Assembly (NCBI GenBank): GCA_018676275.1
Contig: JABHFC010000305.1
Location: 1 to 16,866, forward strand
DNA from: Gammaproteobacteria bacterium
Lineage (GTDB): Bacteria; Pseudomonadota; Gammaproteobacteria; Eutrophobiales; Eutrophobiaceae
Direction: 5' to 3'
Length of the DNA: 16,866 nucleotides
Positions 1-6,948 of this stretch are shown piece by piece (positions within the stretch are counted from its first letter, which is position 1; every line of letters begins with the position of its first letter). The notes below the pieces were generated by a model. It did no database searches. It was not told the DNA's origin and saw only the letters and a program-made list of their open reading frames with translations. Position numbers and translations under genes: made by a program.

Positions 1-228
1 CGCCAATCAAGGCGCGAGGAGTGTAGTTTGGTCATTCCAAATGAACGAAGAGCAAAACAGAGTGGGCCTTTTCAGGCTCAACCCGAAGGGCTGGGGCTAA
101 TTTTGCCTTCAGCTACGTTATCATTCGCTTATGTAGAGTGACTACACTACGTTCATTCTGCCTTGCTGAAGGTAAAAATAGCCTCCAGCAGTGCTGAAGC
201 TAAAAGATAAACAGACCCCAGTATTCCA
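1..228. other. Intergenic region with inverted repeats, left window edge
   Basis: No gene can be supported here. Two reading frames are open from the left edge: frame 1 to a TGA near 140 and frame 2 to a TAA at 98-100. Both are short and neither resembles a protein I recognise. The sequence is instead rich in symmetry: a 13-base arm at 101-113 pairs 12 of 13 with 165-177 (core CCTTCAGC / GCTGAAGG), and between them lies a small hairpin TGTAG-AGTGA-CTACA (132-146). A CCC-GAA-GGG hairpin sits at 81-91. This looks like one end of a dispersed palindromic intergenic repeat, but copy number cannot be judged from one window. No clear kinase promoter was identified. Confidence 0.5.
101..177. repeat. 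Imperfect inverted repeat, 13-base arms
   Basis: Arms 101-113 and 165-177 are complementary at 12 of 13 positions and enclose 51 bases. Inside is a second hairpin, TGTAG at 132-136 and CTACA at 142-146 with a 5-base loop. Two partly similar stretches, TACGTTATCATTC (114-126) and TACGTTCATTC (148-158), are direct near-repeats within the element. The nested symmetry suggests a structured noncoding repeat rather than a simple terminator, because no T-tract follows the stem. Confidence 0.5.
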
Positions 229-1920
229 GTGACCTCTAAGACCAAAAACCGCCATTTGAACTCCCTGCAACCGGGATTCGAACTGCATTGGTATGAAATT
301 CGCGAAATTCTCGGACAGGGTGGTTTTGGTATCACCTATCTCGCAGATGATAAGAACCTCGCTCATGAAGTCGCGATAAAGGAATACATGCCCATCGACC
401 TCGCTGCACGTGGCACTGATGGTTCTGTCCAGTCTATCTCTGAAACCCATAATGATCGCTACTTATGGGGTCTGAATAGCTTTATTGAAGAAGCCCGTAC
501 ACTGGGTTTATTTAATCATCCCAATATAGTCCGTGTAAGAAATGTTTTTCAGAGCAATAACACCGCTTACATGGTTATGGACTATGAACTGGGTGAAAGT
601 CTGCAGGACATTCTGAATCGCCGCAAAATTCTGGATGAAGATGACATAGGTACCGTTATCTATCCCATCATCGATGGAATGAAACAGGTACATGCCCATG
701 GCTTTATTCATCGCGATATAAAACCAGCCAATATCTTCATCCGTGTGGATGGCGATCCGGTACTACTCGACTTTGGCTCTGCAAGACAAGCCTTGAGTGG
801 CCAGCAACAATCGCTGACCAGTATCTTTTCCAAAGGTTATGCGCCCATAGAGCAATACAGTTCAGAGGATGAGCAACAGGGTCCGTGGACAGACATATAT
901 GCCTTTGGTGCCACCATGTATCGTGCCATCGCTGGCGTACCACCCTCGGATGCGATTAATCGAAGTTCAGCTCTGAGTCTCGCTGCCCGTGATACTTATG
1001 TTTCTGCTGTGGAGATCGGTGCCGGACGCTATTCCGAGAAATTGCTGGAAGCAATTGATGCTGCCATGCAATTCAAACATCAAGATCGACCACAAACAAT
1101 TTCTGAATGGCAAACAACATACATCGCACCCAGATCTAACCAGCCATTAGTTCAGGCTCCGGTTAATATTGCAGATAAGCCTGACCCATTAGCTGAGAAA
1201 ATCCGCGTGGCTGAAAGCGGAGATATTTCTGCACAATCAAGTCTGGCGTTTATGTATGCCAAGGGTGAAGGTACAGAGAGAAATGATGATGAAGCGTTCA
1301 AATGGTTTAGTAAGGCTGCTGAACAGGGAGATCCAATTTCACAATTCAACCTTGGTGTCATGTACGCCAAAGGGCGAAGCGTGGAACAAGACTATGGGGA
1401 AGCATTTGAATGGTACCTAAAGGCTGCTGAACAGGGTGATGTCAACTCACAGGCGACAGTCTCCCTCATGTACACAAAAGGTGTAGGTGTAGATAAAGAT
1501 TACAAGTCCGCCTTTGACTGGGCGCTACGTGCAGCAAAAAGAGGTCATTTAAACTCCATATTTAATCTCGGCGAGTTTTATAGTAATGGTCTTGGTGTCG
1601 AGAAGAATCTTTCTGAAGCTTTCAAATGGAATAAGAAAGCAGGTTTGAAAGGTCATATTAAGGCACAACTCAATCTTGGCTTTATGTATGGAAAAGGCGA
1701 AGGAGTAGCCAGAGACGACACTGAAGCCTTTCATTGGTACAGAAAAGCGGCTGAGTCTGGACATCCAAACGCACAATTTAACCTCGGAGTGATTTATGCC
1801 AAAGGCAGAGGAGTAGCGCCCAATATTGAAGAAGCCATGATCTGGTATAAACTCGCCGATGAACAGGGAGTGGCTCAGGCAGGTCGAGCATTAACCAAAC
1901 TTAAAAAACAGCAGTCATAA
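229..1920 (+). CDS. Serine/threonine protein kinase with C-terminal Sel1 repeats
   Basis: A Hanks-type kinase that should phosphorylate Ser/Thr on unknown partners. Visible kinase elements in order are the glycine loop GQGGFG (residues 29-34), the ATP-binding lysine in VAIK (K51), the catalytic loop HRDIKPAN (D163, K165, N168), the metal-binding DFG (181-183), an APIE variant of the APE motif (205-208) and TDIYAFG (221-227). All catalytic residues are present, so it is predicted active. A proline-rich linker (about 300-320) leads to six consecutive 36-residue Sel1-like repeats (about 328-543) of the pattern AExGxxxAQxNLGxMYxKGxGVxxDxxEAFxWYxKA, a protein-binding solenoid. There is no signal peptide or membrane segment, so it is probably cytosolic. 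The start is GTG at 229; an in-frame TAA at 208-210 rules out a longer form, and the ribosome site is weak. No partner phosphatase or forkhead-associated gene is adjacent. Confidence 0.93.
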   Translation: MTSKTKNRHLNSLQPGFELHWYEIREILGQGGFGITYLADDKNLAHEVAIKEYMPIDLAARGTDGSVQSISETHNDRYLWGLNSFIEEARTLGLFNHPNIVRVRNVFQSNNTAYMVMDYELGESLQDILNRRKILDEDDIGTVIYPIIDGMKQVHAHGFIHRDIKPANIFIRVDGDPVLLDFGSARQALSGQQQSLTSIFSKGYAPIEQYSSEDEQQGPWTDIYAFGATMYRAIAGVPPSDAINRSSALSLAARDTYVSAVEIGAGRYSEKLLEAIDAAMQFKHQDRPQTISEWQTTYIAPRSNQPLVQAPVNIADKPDPLAEKIRVAESGDISAQSSLAFMYAKGEGTERNDDEAFKWFSKAAEQGDPISQFNLGVMYAKGRSVEQDYGEAFEWYLKAAEQGDVNSQATVSLMYTKGVGVDKDYKSAFDWALRAAKRGHLNSIFNLGEFYSNGLGVEKNLSEAFKWNKKAGLKGHIKAQLNLGFMYGKGEGVARDDTEAFHWYRKAAESGHPNAQFNLGVIYAKGRGVAPNIEEAMIWYKLADEQGVAQAGRALTKLKKQQS

Positions 1921-1975
1921 CGCAACTAAATTGCCTCAAATTAATTTTTTTCTTTGCGCATTATTCAATCATTTA

Positions 1976-2003
1976 TTGTTACAATTCAAACCTGATTTAT
2001 AAA
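1976..2003 (+). promoter_or_regulatory. Possible sigma-70 promoter for the XdhC-MobA gene
   Basis: TTGTTA (1976-1981) and TATAAA (1998-2003) are separated by 16 bases and lie about 80 bases before the ATG at 2083. This is the best -35/-10 pair in the gap after the kinase gene. The fit is by eye only. The ATG itself has no recognisable Shine-Dalgarno sequence. Confidence 0.35.
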
Positions 2004-2082
2004 CTGTCCTGCAGTTTCGCGTCTTTCATTGTTTAGGCATACTATCGATGTTTTGTAATTCTCCCGTTAATCTTACATTTTT

Positions 2083-3783
2083 ATGAATACAAATTTATCT
2101 TCACTAGTCTCAACTTTCCATGATTTGCGTCAGCAACATGATGAACTGGTTCTCGCTACGATTATCGAGACCCTGGGTTCAACTTATCGGAAAGCTGGTG
2201 CGCGCATGTTAATAACACCTGACGCCGATTTCTTTGGCCTTCTGGGTGGAGGTTGTTTTGAAGCAGATTTGCTTATTCATGCACAGGGAGTATTTGATAA
2301 CCATCAATCCAAAATTGTTTTTTACGACATGCGGGCTCCAGAAGATGAAATCTGGGGGCTGGGCTTAGGTTGTAATGGTGCGGTACGTATTTTGTTGCAG
2401 TTAATTTCAACAAACAATGATGAGCATGCCATTCATTTGATCGAACGTGTGTTAGAAGAAAAAGAATCACAGGTCCTGGTCACCATCTGCGAATCCAGTC
2501 ATGATGATTTAAAAGCAGAAGAAAATTATTTAATCCGCTACGAAGATAATGTGCCATTAAATCCACCTGAAGACTGGCCCACAGAGATTGCTCCCACTAG
2601 CCTTCGCGCACATCAAACAGGAAGTTCATTGCTAAGTCAGCTGGAAACAGAAGATAAGTCGCTTACAGTTTTTTGCAGTGCCATTACCCCACCAAATCAT
2701 CTGCTTATTATTGGTGCCGGACCCGATGCTGAACCGGTAATAAGGTTTGTCAAAGAATTAGGCTGGGAGATTACCGTAGTTGATTATCGTGAATCCTTTC
2801 TAAACCAGGAGAATTTTAGTGTAGTCAACCAGCGCATACTGGCTACACCGGAACAACTTTCCGAACGAGTGAACCTGCAGGAAATTGACGCAATTGTCTT
2901 GATGACGCATAAAATTGAATATGATGAACGTTATCTAAATAATTTAACCAGTACCTCGGCAAAATATATTGGTTTACTGGGACCGGCAGCCCGTCGCGAC
3001 AGGTTACTAACATCTCTGGGCGACGATGAAAAACTGATTCGAGAACGAACATACGGACCGGTTGGCCTGGATATCGGCGGAGAGTTACCCGAAGAAATTG
3101 CCCTTTCTCTCGTCGCACAAATACAAGCTACACTATTCGAGCGGGACGGCGGACCATTACATAAAAAAACGACACCGCTACATGAAGACAATGAATTCAG
3201 TAATAGTGATCTTCATGCAGTTATCCTCGCAGCAGGTGGAGCGAAACGTTTTGGTGGTCTCAAACAATTACTTGAATACAAGGGAACATCTTTACTACGT
3301 CGTAGTATCGATATTGCCCAGAGCGTACTGGAGAAACGAGTATCTGTGATACTGGGTGCCCGCGCACAAAAAGTTAAACGTGATATCGAGAATCTTGATA
3401 CCAGGATTATCATCAACGATGACTGGGAAAGCGGGATTGCCTCTTCGTTAAAAGCAGTGATTGAAACTCTCCCTGAAGATTGTTCAGCAGTAATGTATAT
3501 ATTGTGTGATCAGCCACTCGTTACCGAGAAACATTTAGATCAGCTGTCTGAACTCTGGCTCAATGATAAATCTAAAATTGTTGCCAGTGCTTACGCAGAT
3601 ACAATCGGGGTACCGGTTATTATTCCTCGTGATTATTTCTCAGCGATCATGGGACTGAAAGGCGATGTTGGGGCAAAATCTGTTATCACCCGCTACGCTG
3701 AAAATGTAGTTAGTGTAAATATTCCTGAAGCAGAATTTGATATCGATACCGAATCCGATTACATGAACTTGCTGTCAAAATAG
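2083..3783 (+). CDS. XdhC/CoxI family protein fused to a MobA/MocA-like nucleotidyltransferase
   Basis: A two-part molybdenum cofactor maturation protein. The N-terminal XdhC/CoxI domain shows GSTYRKAGARM (32-42), GLLGGGCFEADL (52-63) and GLGLGCNGAVRILL (92-105). An XdhC C-terminal Rossmann domain follows, with LLIIGAGPDAEPV (207-219) and VGLDIGGELPEEIALS (327-342). From about residue 377 a MobA/MocA-like domain begins, with LAAGGAKRFGGLKQLL (382-397), DDWESGIASSL (446-456), CDQPLV (475-480), GDVGAKS (527-533) and DIDTESDY (553-560). XdhC proteins bind the molybdopterin cofactor and help insert it into xanthine dehydrogenase-family enzymes; MocA-type domains attach CMP to it. The LAAG form of the loop is closer to MocA (CTP) than to MobA (GTP, LAGG), so CTP use is inferred. 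An in-frame TAA at 2068-2070 supports this start. No molybdoenzyme subunits are in the window. Confidence 0.9.
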   Translation: MNTNLSSLVSTFHDLRQQHDELVLATIIETLGSTYRKAGARMLITPDADFFGLLGGGCFEADLLIHAQGVFDNHQSKIVFYDMRAPEDEIWGLGLGCNGAVRILLQLISTNNDEHAIHLIERVLEEKESQVLVTICESSHDDLKAEENYLIRYEDNVPLNPPEDWPTEIAPTSLRAHQTGSSLLSQLETEDKSLTVFCSAITPPNHLLIIGAGPDAEPVIRFVKELGWEITVVDYRESFLNQENFSVVNQRILATPEQLSERVNLQEIDAIVLMTHKIEYDERYLNNLTSTSAKYIGLLGPAARRDRLLTSLGDDEKLIRERTYGPVGLDIGGELPEEIALSLVAQIQATLFERDGGPLHKKTTPLHEDNEFSNSDLHAVILAAGGAKRFGGLKQLLEYKGTSLLRRSIDIAQSVLEKRVSVILGARAQKVKRDIENLDTRIIINDDWESGIASSLKAVIETLPEDCSAVMYILCDQPLVTEKHLDQLSELWLNDKSKIVASAYADTIGVPVIIPRDYFSAIMGLKGDVGAKSVITRYAENVVSVNIPEAEFDIDTESDYMNLLSK

Positions 3784-3792
3784 ACAGCGCAT

Positions 3793-3816
3793 CAGGGGCA
3801 AGAAATAGAAGCCCTG
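3793..3816 (+). terminator. Weak hairpin after the XdhC-MobA gene
   Basis: CAGGGGC (3793-3799) can pair with GCCCTG (3811-3816) with one bulged G and an 11-base loop, starting 10 bases after the stop codon. The nearest T-rich run (about 3832-3837) is not directly next to the stem, so this may not act as an intrinsic terminator. Confidence 0.25.
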
Positions 3817-3906
3817 CATGCCCATTTCAACTTTTTCTATTTAATGATCATATCCCCAACTTCTTTCTCTCAAATTGGTTGCATGTCATGATTAGAGGAA
3901 ATAGAG

Positions 3907-3929
3907 TATAGGTATTATTTGCCTATAAT
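3907..3929 (+). promoter_or_regulatory. Palindrome overlapping a -10-like TATAAT before the mlaC-like gene
   Basis: TATAGG (3907-3912) and CCTATA (3922-3927) form a perfect 6-base inverted repeat with a 9-base spacer. A perfect -10 hexamer TATAAT sits at 3924-3929, overlapping the right half-site, 27 bases before the ATG. No good -35 box is spaced correctly; TTGCAT (3879-3884) is too far. The overlap could make this an operator, but it may equally be chance in AT-rich DNA. Confidence 0.35.
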
Positions 3930-3955
3930 AACCAATCATAATTGGAGCCAGGATC

Positions 3956-4543
3956 ATGATAAATCGACTTTTTTTCCCCACACTGTTTATATCCTTTCTG
4001 ATGATTTCTTCCGTAAATGCGGCAGACGATAACAAACCGGGAATGATTGTGCAGAACACCGTGAACCAGGTGCTCAATATTCTGACAGATGACGATTTAA
4101 CCGAAATTGAAAAGAAAAGCAGATCTTATGAGCTGGTCTCTCAGCAAATCAATTTTGTAGGTATGTCACGCCGTGTTCTGGCGATTAACTGGAATAAAGC
4201 CAGCGACGAACAAAAACAGAAATTCGAAGATCTGTTTAAACAAATCCTGTTGAACACTTATTGGCAACGTATAAAAAATTATAACGGTGAAAAAGTCGAG
4301 TACATCACTGGAATGATCGAAGGCAATCGCTTTGCTACTGTGGACACGGTTATTGTGTCTGATAAAATTGAGATACCAATAACCTACCGTATGGAACTAA
4401 TCGATGGCACCTGGACGGCCTATGATTTTCTTATAGAATCTCTGAGTTTAGTCACAAACTACCGAACGGAATACAGAAATGTAATAAAAACACACGGTGT
4501 CGATGGTCTGCTAAAGCAAATGCAGGAAAGATTGGCGCACTGA
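3956..4543 (+). CDS. MlaC/Ttg2D-type periplasmic phospholipid-binding protein
   Basis: A 195-residue secreted protein of the MlaC (Tol_Tol_Ttg2) family. MlaC shuttles phospholipids between the outer-membrane MlaA complex and the inner-membrane MlaFEDB transporter. A signal peptide covers residues 1-22, ending VNA before ADD. The mature part has the family layout: a helical start (IVQNTVNQVLNIL, 31-43), a helix before FVGMSRRVLA (67-76), a KASDEQKQKFEDLFKQILLNTY region (81-102), and a final beta-rich part with IPITYRM and DGTWTAYDFLIE, which is the typical GxWkvyDvxxeg element. Length is close to the usual 190-210 residues. GGAG (3944-3947) sits 8 bases before the ATG. No mlaA, B, D, E or F gene is adjacent, so it is an orphan and its partners must lie elsewhere. 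The tail converges on the DUF4034-like gene. Confidence 0.88.
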   Translation: MINRLFFPTLFISFLMISSVNAADDNKPGMIVQNTVNQVLNILTDDDLTEIEKKSRSYELVSQQINFVGMSRRVLAINWNKASDEQKQKFEDLFKQILLNTYWQRIKNYNGEKVEYITGMIEGNRFATVDTVIVSDKIEIPITYRMELIDGTWTAYDFLIESLSLVTNYRTEYRNVIKTHGVDGLLKQMQERLAH

Positions 4544-4585
4544 TTACGAGAAATAACTGAATCCGGTTAAAAAACTTATCTCTGT

Positions 4586-5998
4586 TTAATTTGTACTTCC
4601 ATCTCCGGAAGCACATTGATTATTCTCTTTTAACCATTGCCGTGCGTGAAGAGCCCATTTCAACTCACCCGAACGGCAAGAGTTACCAGAATCGCATAAT
4701 CTCAAATAGTTTTTTAGAGGTATAACGATCTGACAGTTCAATCTGTAATGCAGAACAGCCGCATACTCATACCAATATTGCGGATTATCGACATTTAGCT
4801 CAGTCGCCCGCTTCAGGTTATGGGCAGCCTCTTCAAAATTTACAAGTTCATGGGAATAGTGCATTCCTCTTTCAAACCAGATATCCGCATCGTCTCTATT
4901 AAAAAAAAGGGCATTTTCATAATCACTCAGAACCTGCTCATACTGCTTCATCTTGCGAGATAATAAAGCATGTGCCATCAGCGTATATCGATCCATCGGT
5001 ACCAGTAAGATCGCGAGATCCAAATCTGCTATTGCTGATTCATACTTAAGCATTCTTTGTAATGTATGGGCGCGCCACCTTAAAGTCTTTGGATCTTGTG
5101 GCCACTGCTCGAGGGACAAATTAAAATTCTGCAGGGCTTTTTCATACTCCTGCAGATGATAATAATTAATACCACGTTCCCGCAAAATAATATAATCGGC
5201 TCCTTTATCAACTGCAAAATCAAAATGTATCGCCGCTTCATCATGTTGCTTTCTTTCTGCAAGCGACTCCGCAAAAATATAATCGCTATAGCCCAGCAGT
5301 TGCTCCAACTGGGAGTATTTCTTCGCTACGATTCTGGTTTCATCAGCAAAATTCATTAGCTCTTCTGGATTACCACCCCACTCCGGTTTCAAACTCCAGA
5401 AATAACTCGATCGAACCAGGTAAGAAGCCGGATCAATATCCAATGCTTCTTTCAATGTTTGTTTTTTATATTCTTCATTTTCAAGCATCATCAACACTTT
5501 CATAGCAAGTGCATCAGAAGCAGATGAGCGAGGTTTTAGCTGTATCGTCTTTGTGATATCCCCGGCCGCCAGCTGCAAAAAGTCGTTCATCTTTTTAAAT
5601 CGTTCAGACGAAGTTTCACTTTTGCCAAGATGGCCTCGCCATGACCAGGCAACGTCATAATAATAATGAGCACGTACAAGATAAGGCACATAGCTTTCCG
5701 GGTTTGCCTCAATCCACTCGGCTAATAAGGCTTCGTATTCAGGATTAGAGTTGGCGAGGGTCTCAAGAACAAATAACACCAGTCTTTCATCGCCACTACC
5801 TTTCTCATAATTTTCCTGGTAGCTATGTAACATTTTGCCCAGTTGAGCATACTTCCTGTTTTCCAGTAATCCCAGTAAGTTCAGGCGATCAGGAAATACA
5901 GTTGCGGCGCTAATGCTAAACTGAATTATGCTAAAGCAAAGGAATACACCAAACTGTACCAGAGCATTAAAATTTCCTTTTTTATTTCTGATTTTCAA
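4586..5998 (-). CDS. Secreted TPR protein with DUF4034-like N-terminal region
   Basis: A 470-residue exported protein of unknown role, probably periplasmic. A hydrophobic stretch (residues 12-31) ending SISAA is a likely signal peptide. Residues 35-230 resemble DUF4034-type proteins: SYVPYLVRAHYYYDVAWSWRG (102-122) and LKPEWGGNPEE (203-213), close to the family's PxWGGS motif. About four TPR-like units follow between 240 and 405, for example ILRERGINYYHLQEYEKALQ (271-290). The C-terminal part has cysteines at 422, 435, 441 and 462 around LRLCDSGNSC, which could form disulfides in the periplasm. The start is TTG at 5998, with AAGGAT about 12 bases upstream; an in-frame TAA is just beyond it and the next in-frame ATG would remove the signal peptide. 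It follows two other TPR genes on the same strand, which suggests related duties in the envelope. Confidence 0.75.
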   Translation of the reverse strand: MKIRNKKGNFNALVQFGVFLCFSIIQFSISAATVFPDRLNLLGLLENRKYAQLGKMLHSYQENYEKGSGDERLVLFVLETLANSNPEYEALLAEWIEANPESYVPYLVRAHYYYDVAWSWRGHLGKSETSSERFKKMNDFLQLAAGDITKTIQLKPRSSASDALAMKVLMMLENEEYKKQTLKEALDIDPASYLVRSSYFWSLKPEWGGNPEELMNFADETRIVAKKYSQLEQLLGYSDYIFAESLAERKQHDEAAIHFDFAVDKGADYIILRERGINYYHLQEYEKALQNFNLSLEQWPQDPKTLRWRAHTLQRMLKYESAIADLDLAILLVPMDRYTLMAHALLSRKMKQYEQVLSDYENALFFNRDDADIWFERGMHYSHELVNFEEAAHNLKRATELNVDNPQYWYEYAAVLHYRLNCQIVIPLKNYLRLCDSGNSCRSGELKWALHARQWLKENNQCASGDGSTN

Positions 5999-6105
5999 TT
6001 TAGATATTTATCCTTTTATACACTGAGTCAAAAAGAGAGTGCGAAGTATACGGTAAGACAGGCTTAAAAATGATAATTTCGCTTAGCCTTAAAGCTGACA
6101 GACAC

Positions 6106-6122
6106 TCTCATACAGAATGAGA
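6106..6122. repeat. Small hairpin TCTCAT-ACAGA-ATGAGA
   Basis: A perfect 6-base stem (6106-6111 and 6117-6122) with a 5-base loop in the 244-base gap upstream of the DUF4034-like gene. It has no T-tract on either side, so it is not a convincing terminator. It could be a regulator site or chance. Confidence 0.3.
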
Positions 6123-6174
6123 CTGCCAACATAAAAAAGGAATTATCGTAGATAGGGAAATTATACAGCCCTGG

Positions 6175-6219
6175 AAAAAACATACACAGCAATCAGAAAT
6201 ATTCTCTATTACTGCTGTG
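6175..6219 (-). terminator. Probable terminator after the small TPR gene
   Basis: CACAGCA (6185-6191) and TGCTGTG (6213-6219) form a perfect 7-base stem whose 21-base loop contains a further AGAA/TTCT mini-stem. Read on the minus strand, the hairpin begins 23 bases after the stop at 6243 and is followed by TATG and six Ts (6175-6180). This is the expected order for a Rho-independent terminator, although the loop is longer than usual. Confidence 0.5.
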
Positions 6220-6242
6220 CACTTTGTGACACAAGCTTAAAC

Positions 6243-6824
6243 TCAGTTTATCTTGATTAACACTCTCTCCAGTTTGCTTTTAGCTACAGACCACTCCGGT
6301 GCCAATTCAATAGCCAGTCGATAGTCAGATTCGGCATTTGACAATTTTCCCAGCTTTTCGTAAGCCATGCCTCTGTTCAGGTAGGCTACATAATCCTGAC
6401 GAAGATCCAGATCAAGTGCCTTTGTATATTCCAGAATTGCACTATCGTAGGACTGCCCGAGGAAAAACAGGTTACCGCGATTCACATATATTGCGCCAAA
6501 TTCCGGATAAAGCTTCATAGCTCTTTCGTAATCTTTAATAGCCTCCTGATACTGTTCATCAGCCGCGTAAAGGATACCTCTATTAACAAAAGTGGCGGCC
6601 TTATCCCGCAGTCGCAGATTACCGAGGCCAATAGCCCTGCTACAGGTCTCGATTTCCGAGCTGGACGTATTTTGCATTTGTATAGCTATCCCTGCAGAGA
6701 AATAACACTCACGTGCGTCATCGCTATCTCCCAGGATAGTGACTGACTGAGCACTGGCACTAAATGGGCTGGTCATCAGGAATAGTGTTATCAGCAGAAA
6801 AGGCATATTCAAAAAATTATTCAT
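6243..6824 (-). CDS. Small secreted TPR protein
   Basis: A 193-residue exported protein made mainly of tetratricopeptide repeats. The chosen ATG at 6824 has AGGAG 7 bases upstream and opens directly into a signal peptide (MNNFLNMPFLLITLFLM, ending SASAQS). A longer reading frame from a TTG at 6920 would add 32 basic, cysteine-containing residues and run through a strong hairpin, so it is rejected. After a degenerate first unit (ECYFSAGIAIQM, IETCSRAIGLG) come three clear TPRs with the NRGxxYxxxxxYxxAIxDYxxAxxLxP pattern: AATFVNRGILYAADEQYQEA, AIYVNRGNLFFLGQSYDSAI and AYLNRGMAYEKLGKLSNAES. No catalytic domain is seen; a scaffold or adaptor role in the periplasm is inferred. It lies 124 bases after the anchored TPR gene and is probably followed by a terminator. 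Confidence 0.82.
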   Translation of the reverse strand: MNNFLNMPFLLITLFLMTSPFSASAQSVTILGDSDDARECYFSAGIAIQMQNTSSSEIETCSRAIGLGNLRLRDKAATFVNRGILYAADEQYQEAIKDYERAMKLYPEFGAIYVNRGNLFFLGQSYDSAILEYTKALDLDLRQDYVAYLNRGMAYEKLGKLSNAESDYRLAIELAPEWSVAKSKLERVLIKIN

Positions 6825-6847
6825 CTTCAGTCTCCTACAAAAGCAGA

Positions 6848-6910
6848 ACGCTCGCTTGAAGTGTAGGAAATATTTGGGCGATTTTCCAAGTTTTCGACTT
6901 AAACGAGCGT
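6848..6910 (-). promoter_or_regulatory. Strong hairpin between two TPR genes, possible attenuator or terminator
   Basis: ACGCTCGCTTGAAGT (6848-6862) pairs with ACTTAAACGAGCGT (6897-6910): 13 of 14 positions plus one bulged base. The loop holds a further GGAAA/TTTCC stem. On the minus strand it starts 38 bases after the stop of the anchored TPR gene, is followed by TCTGCTTTTG, and ends 23 bases before the ATG of the small TPR gene. A terminator, attenuator or mRNA-stabilising stem would all fit. Confidence 0.5.
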
Positions 6911-6948
6911 AAATATTCAAATAGACCCTGTAGTTTGCAGGTGCTCAC

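Noticed and set aside
2843..3349. Overlapping frames on both strands inside the XdhC-MobA gene
   Set aside because: They are out-of-frame shadows of a gene whose motifs run uninterrupted from end to end.
6825..6920. Longer N-terminus for the small TPR protein from a TTG at 6920
   Set aside because: It would translate through the strong hairpin and hide the signal peptide; the ATG at 6824 has AGGAG at proper spacing.
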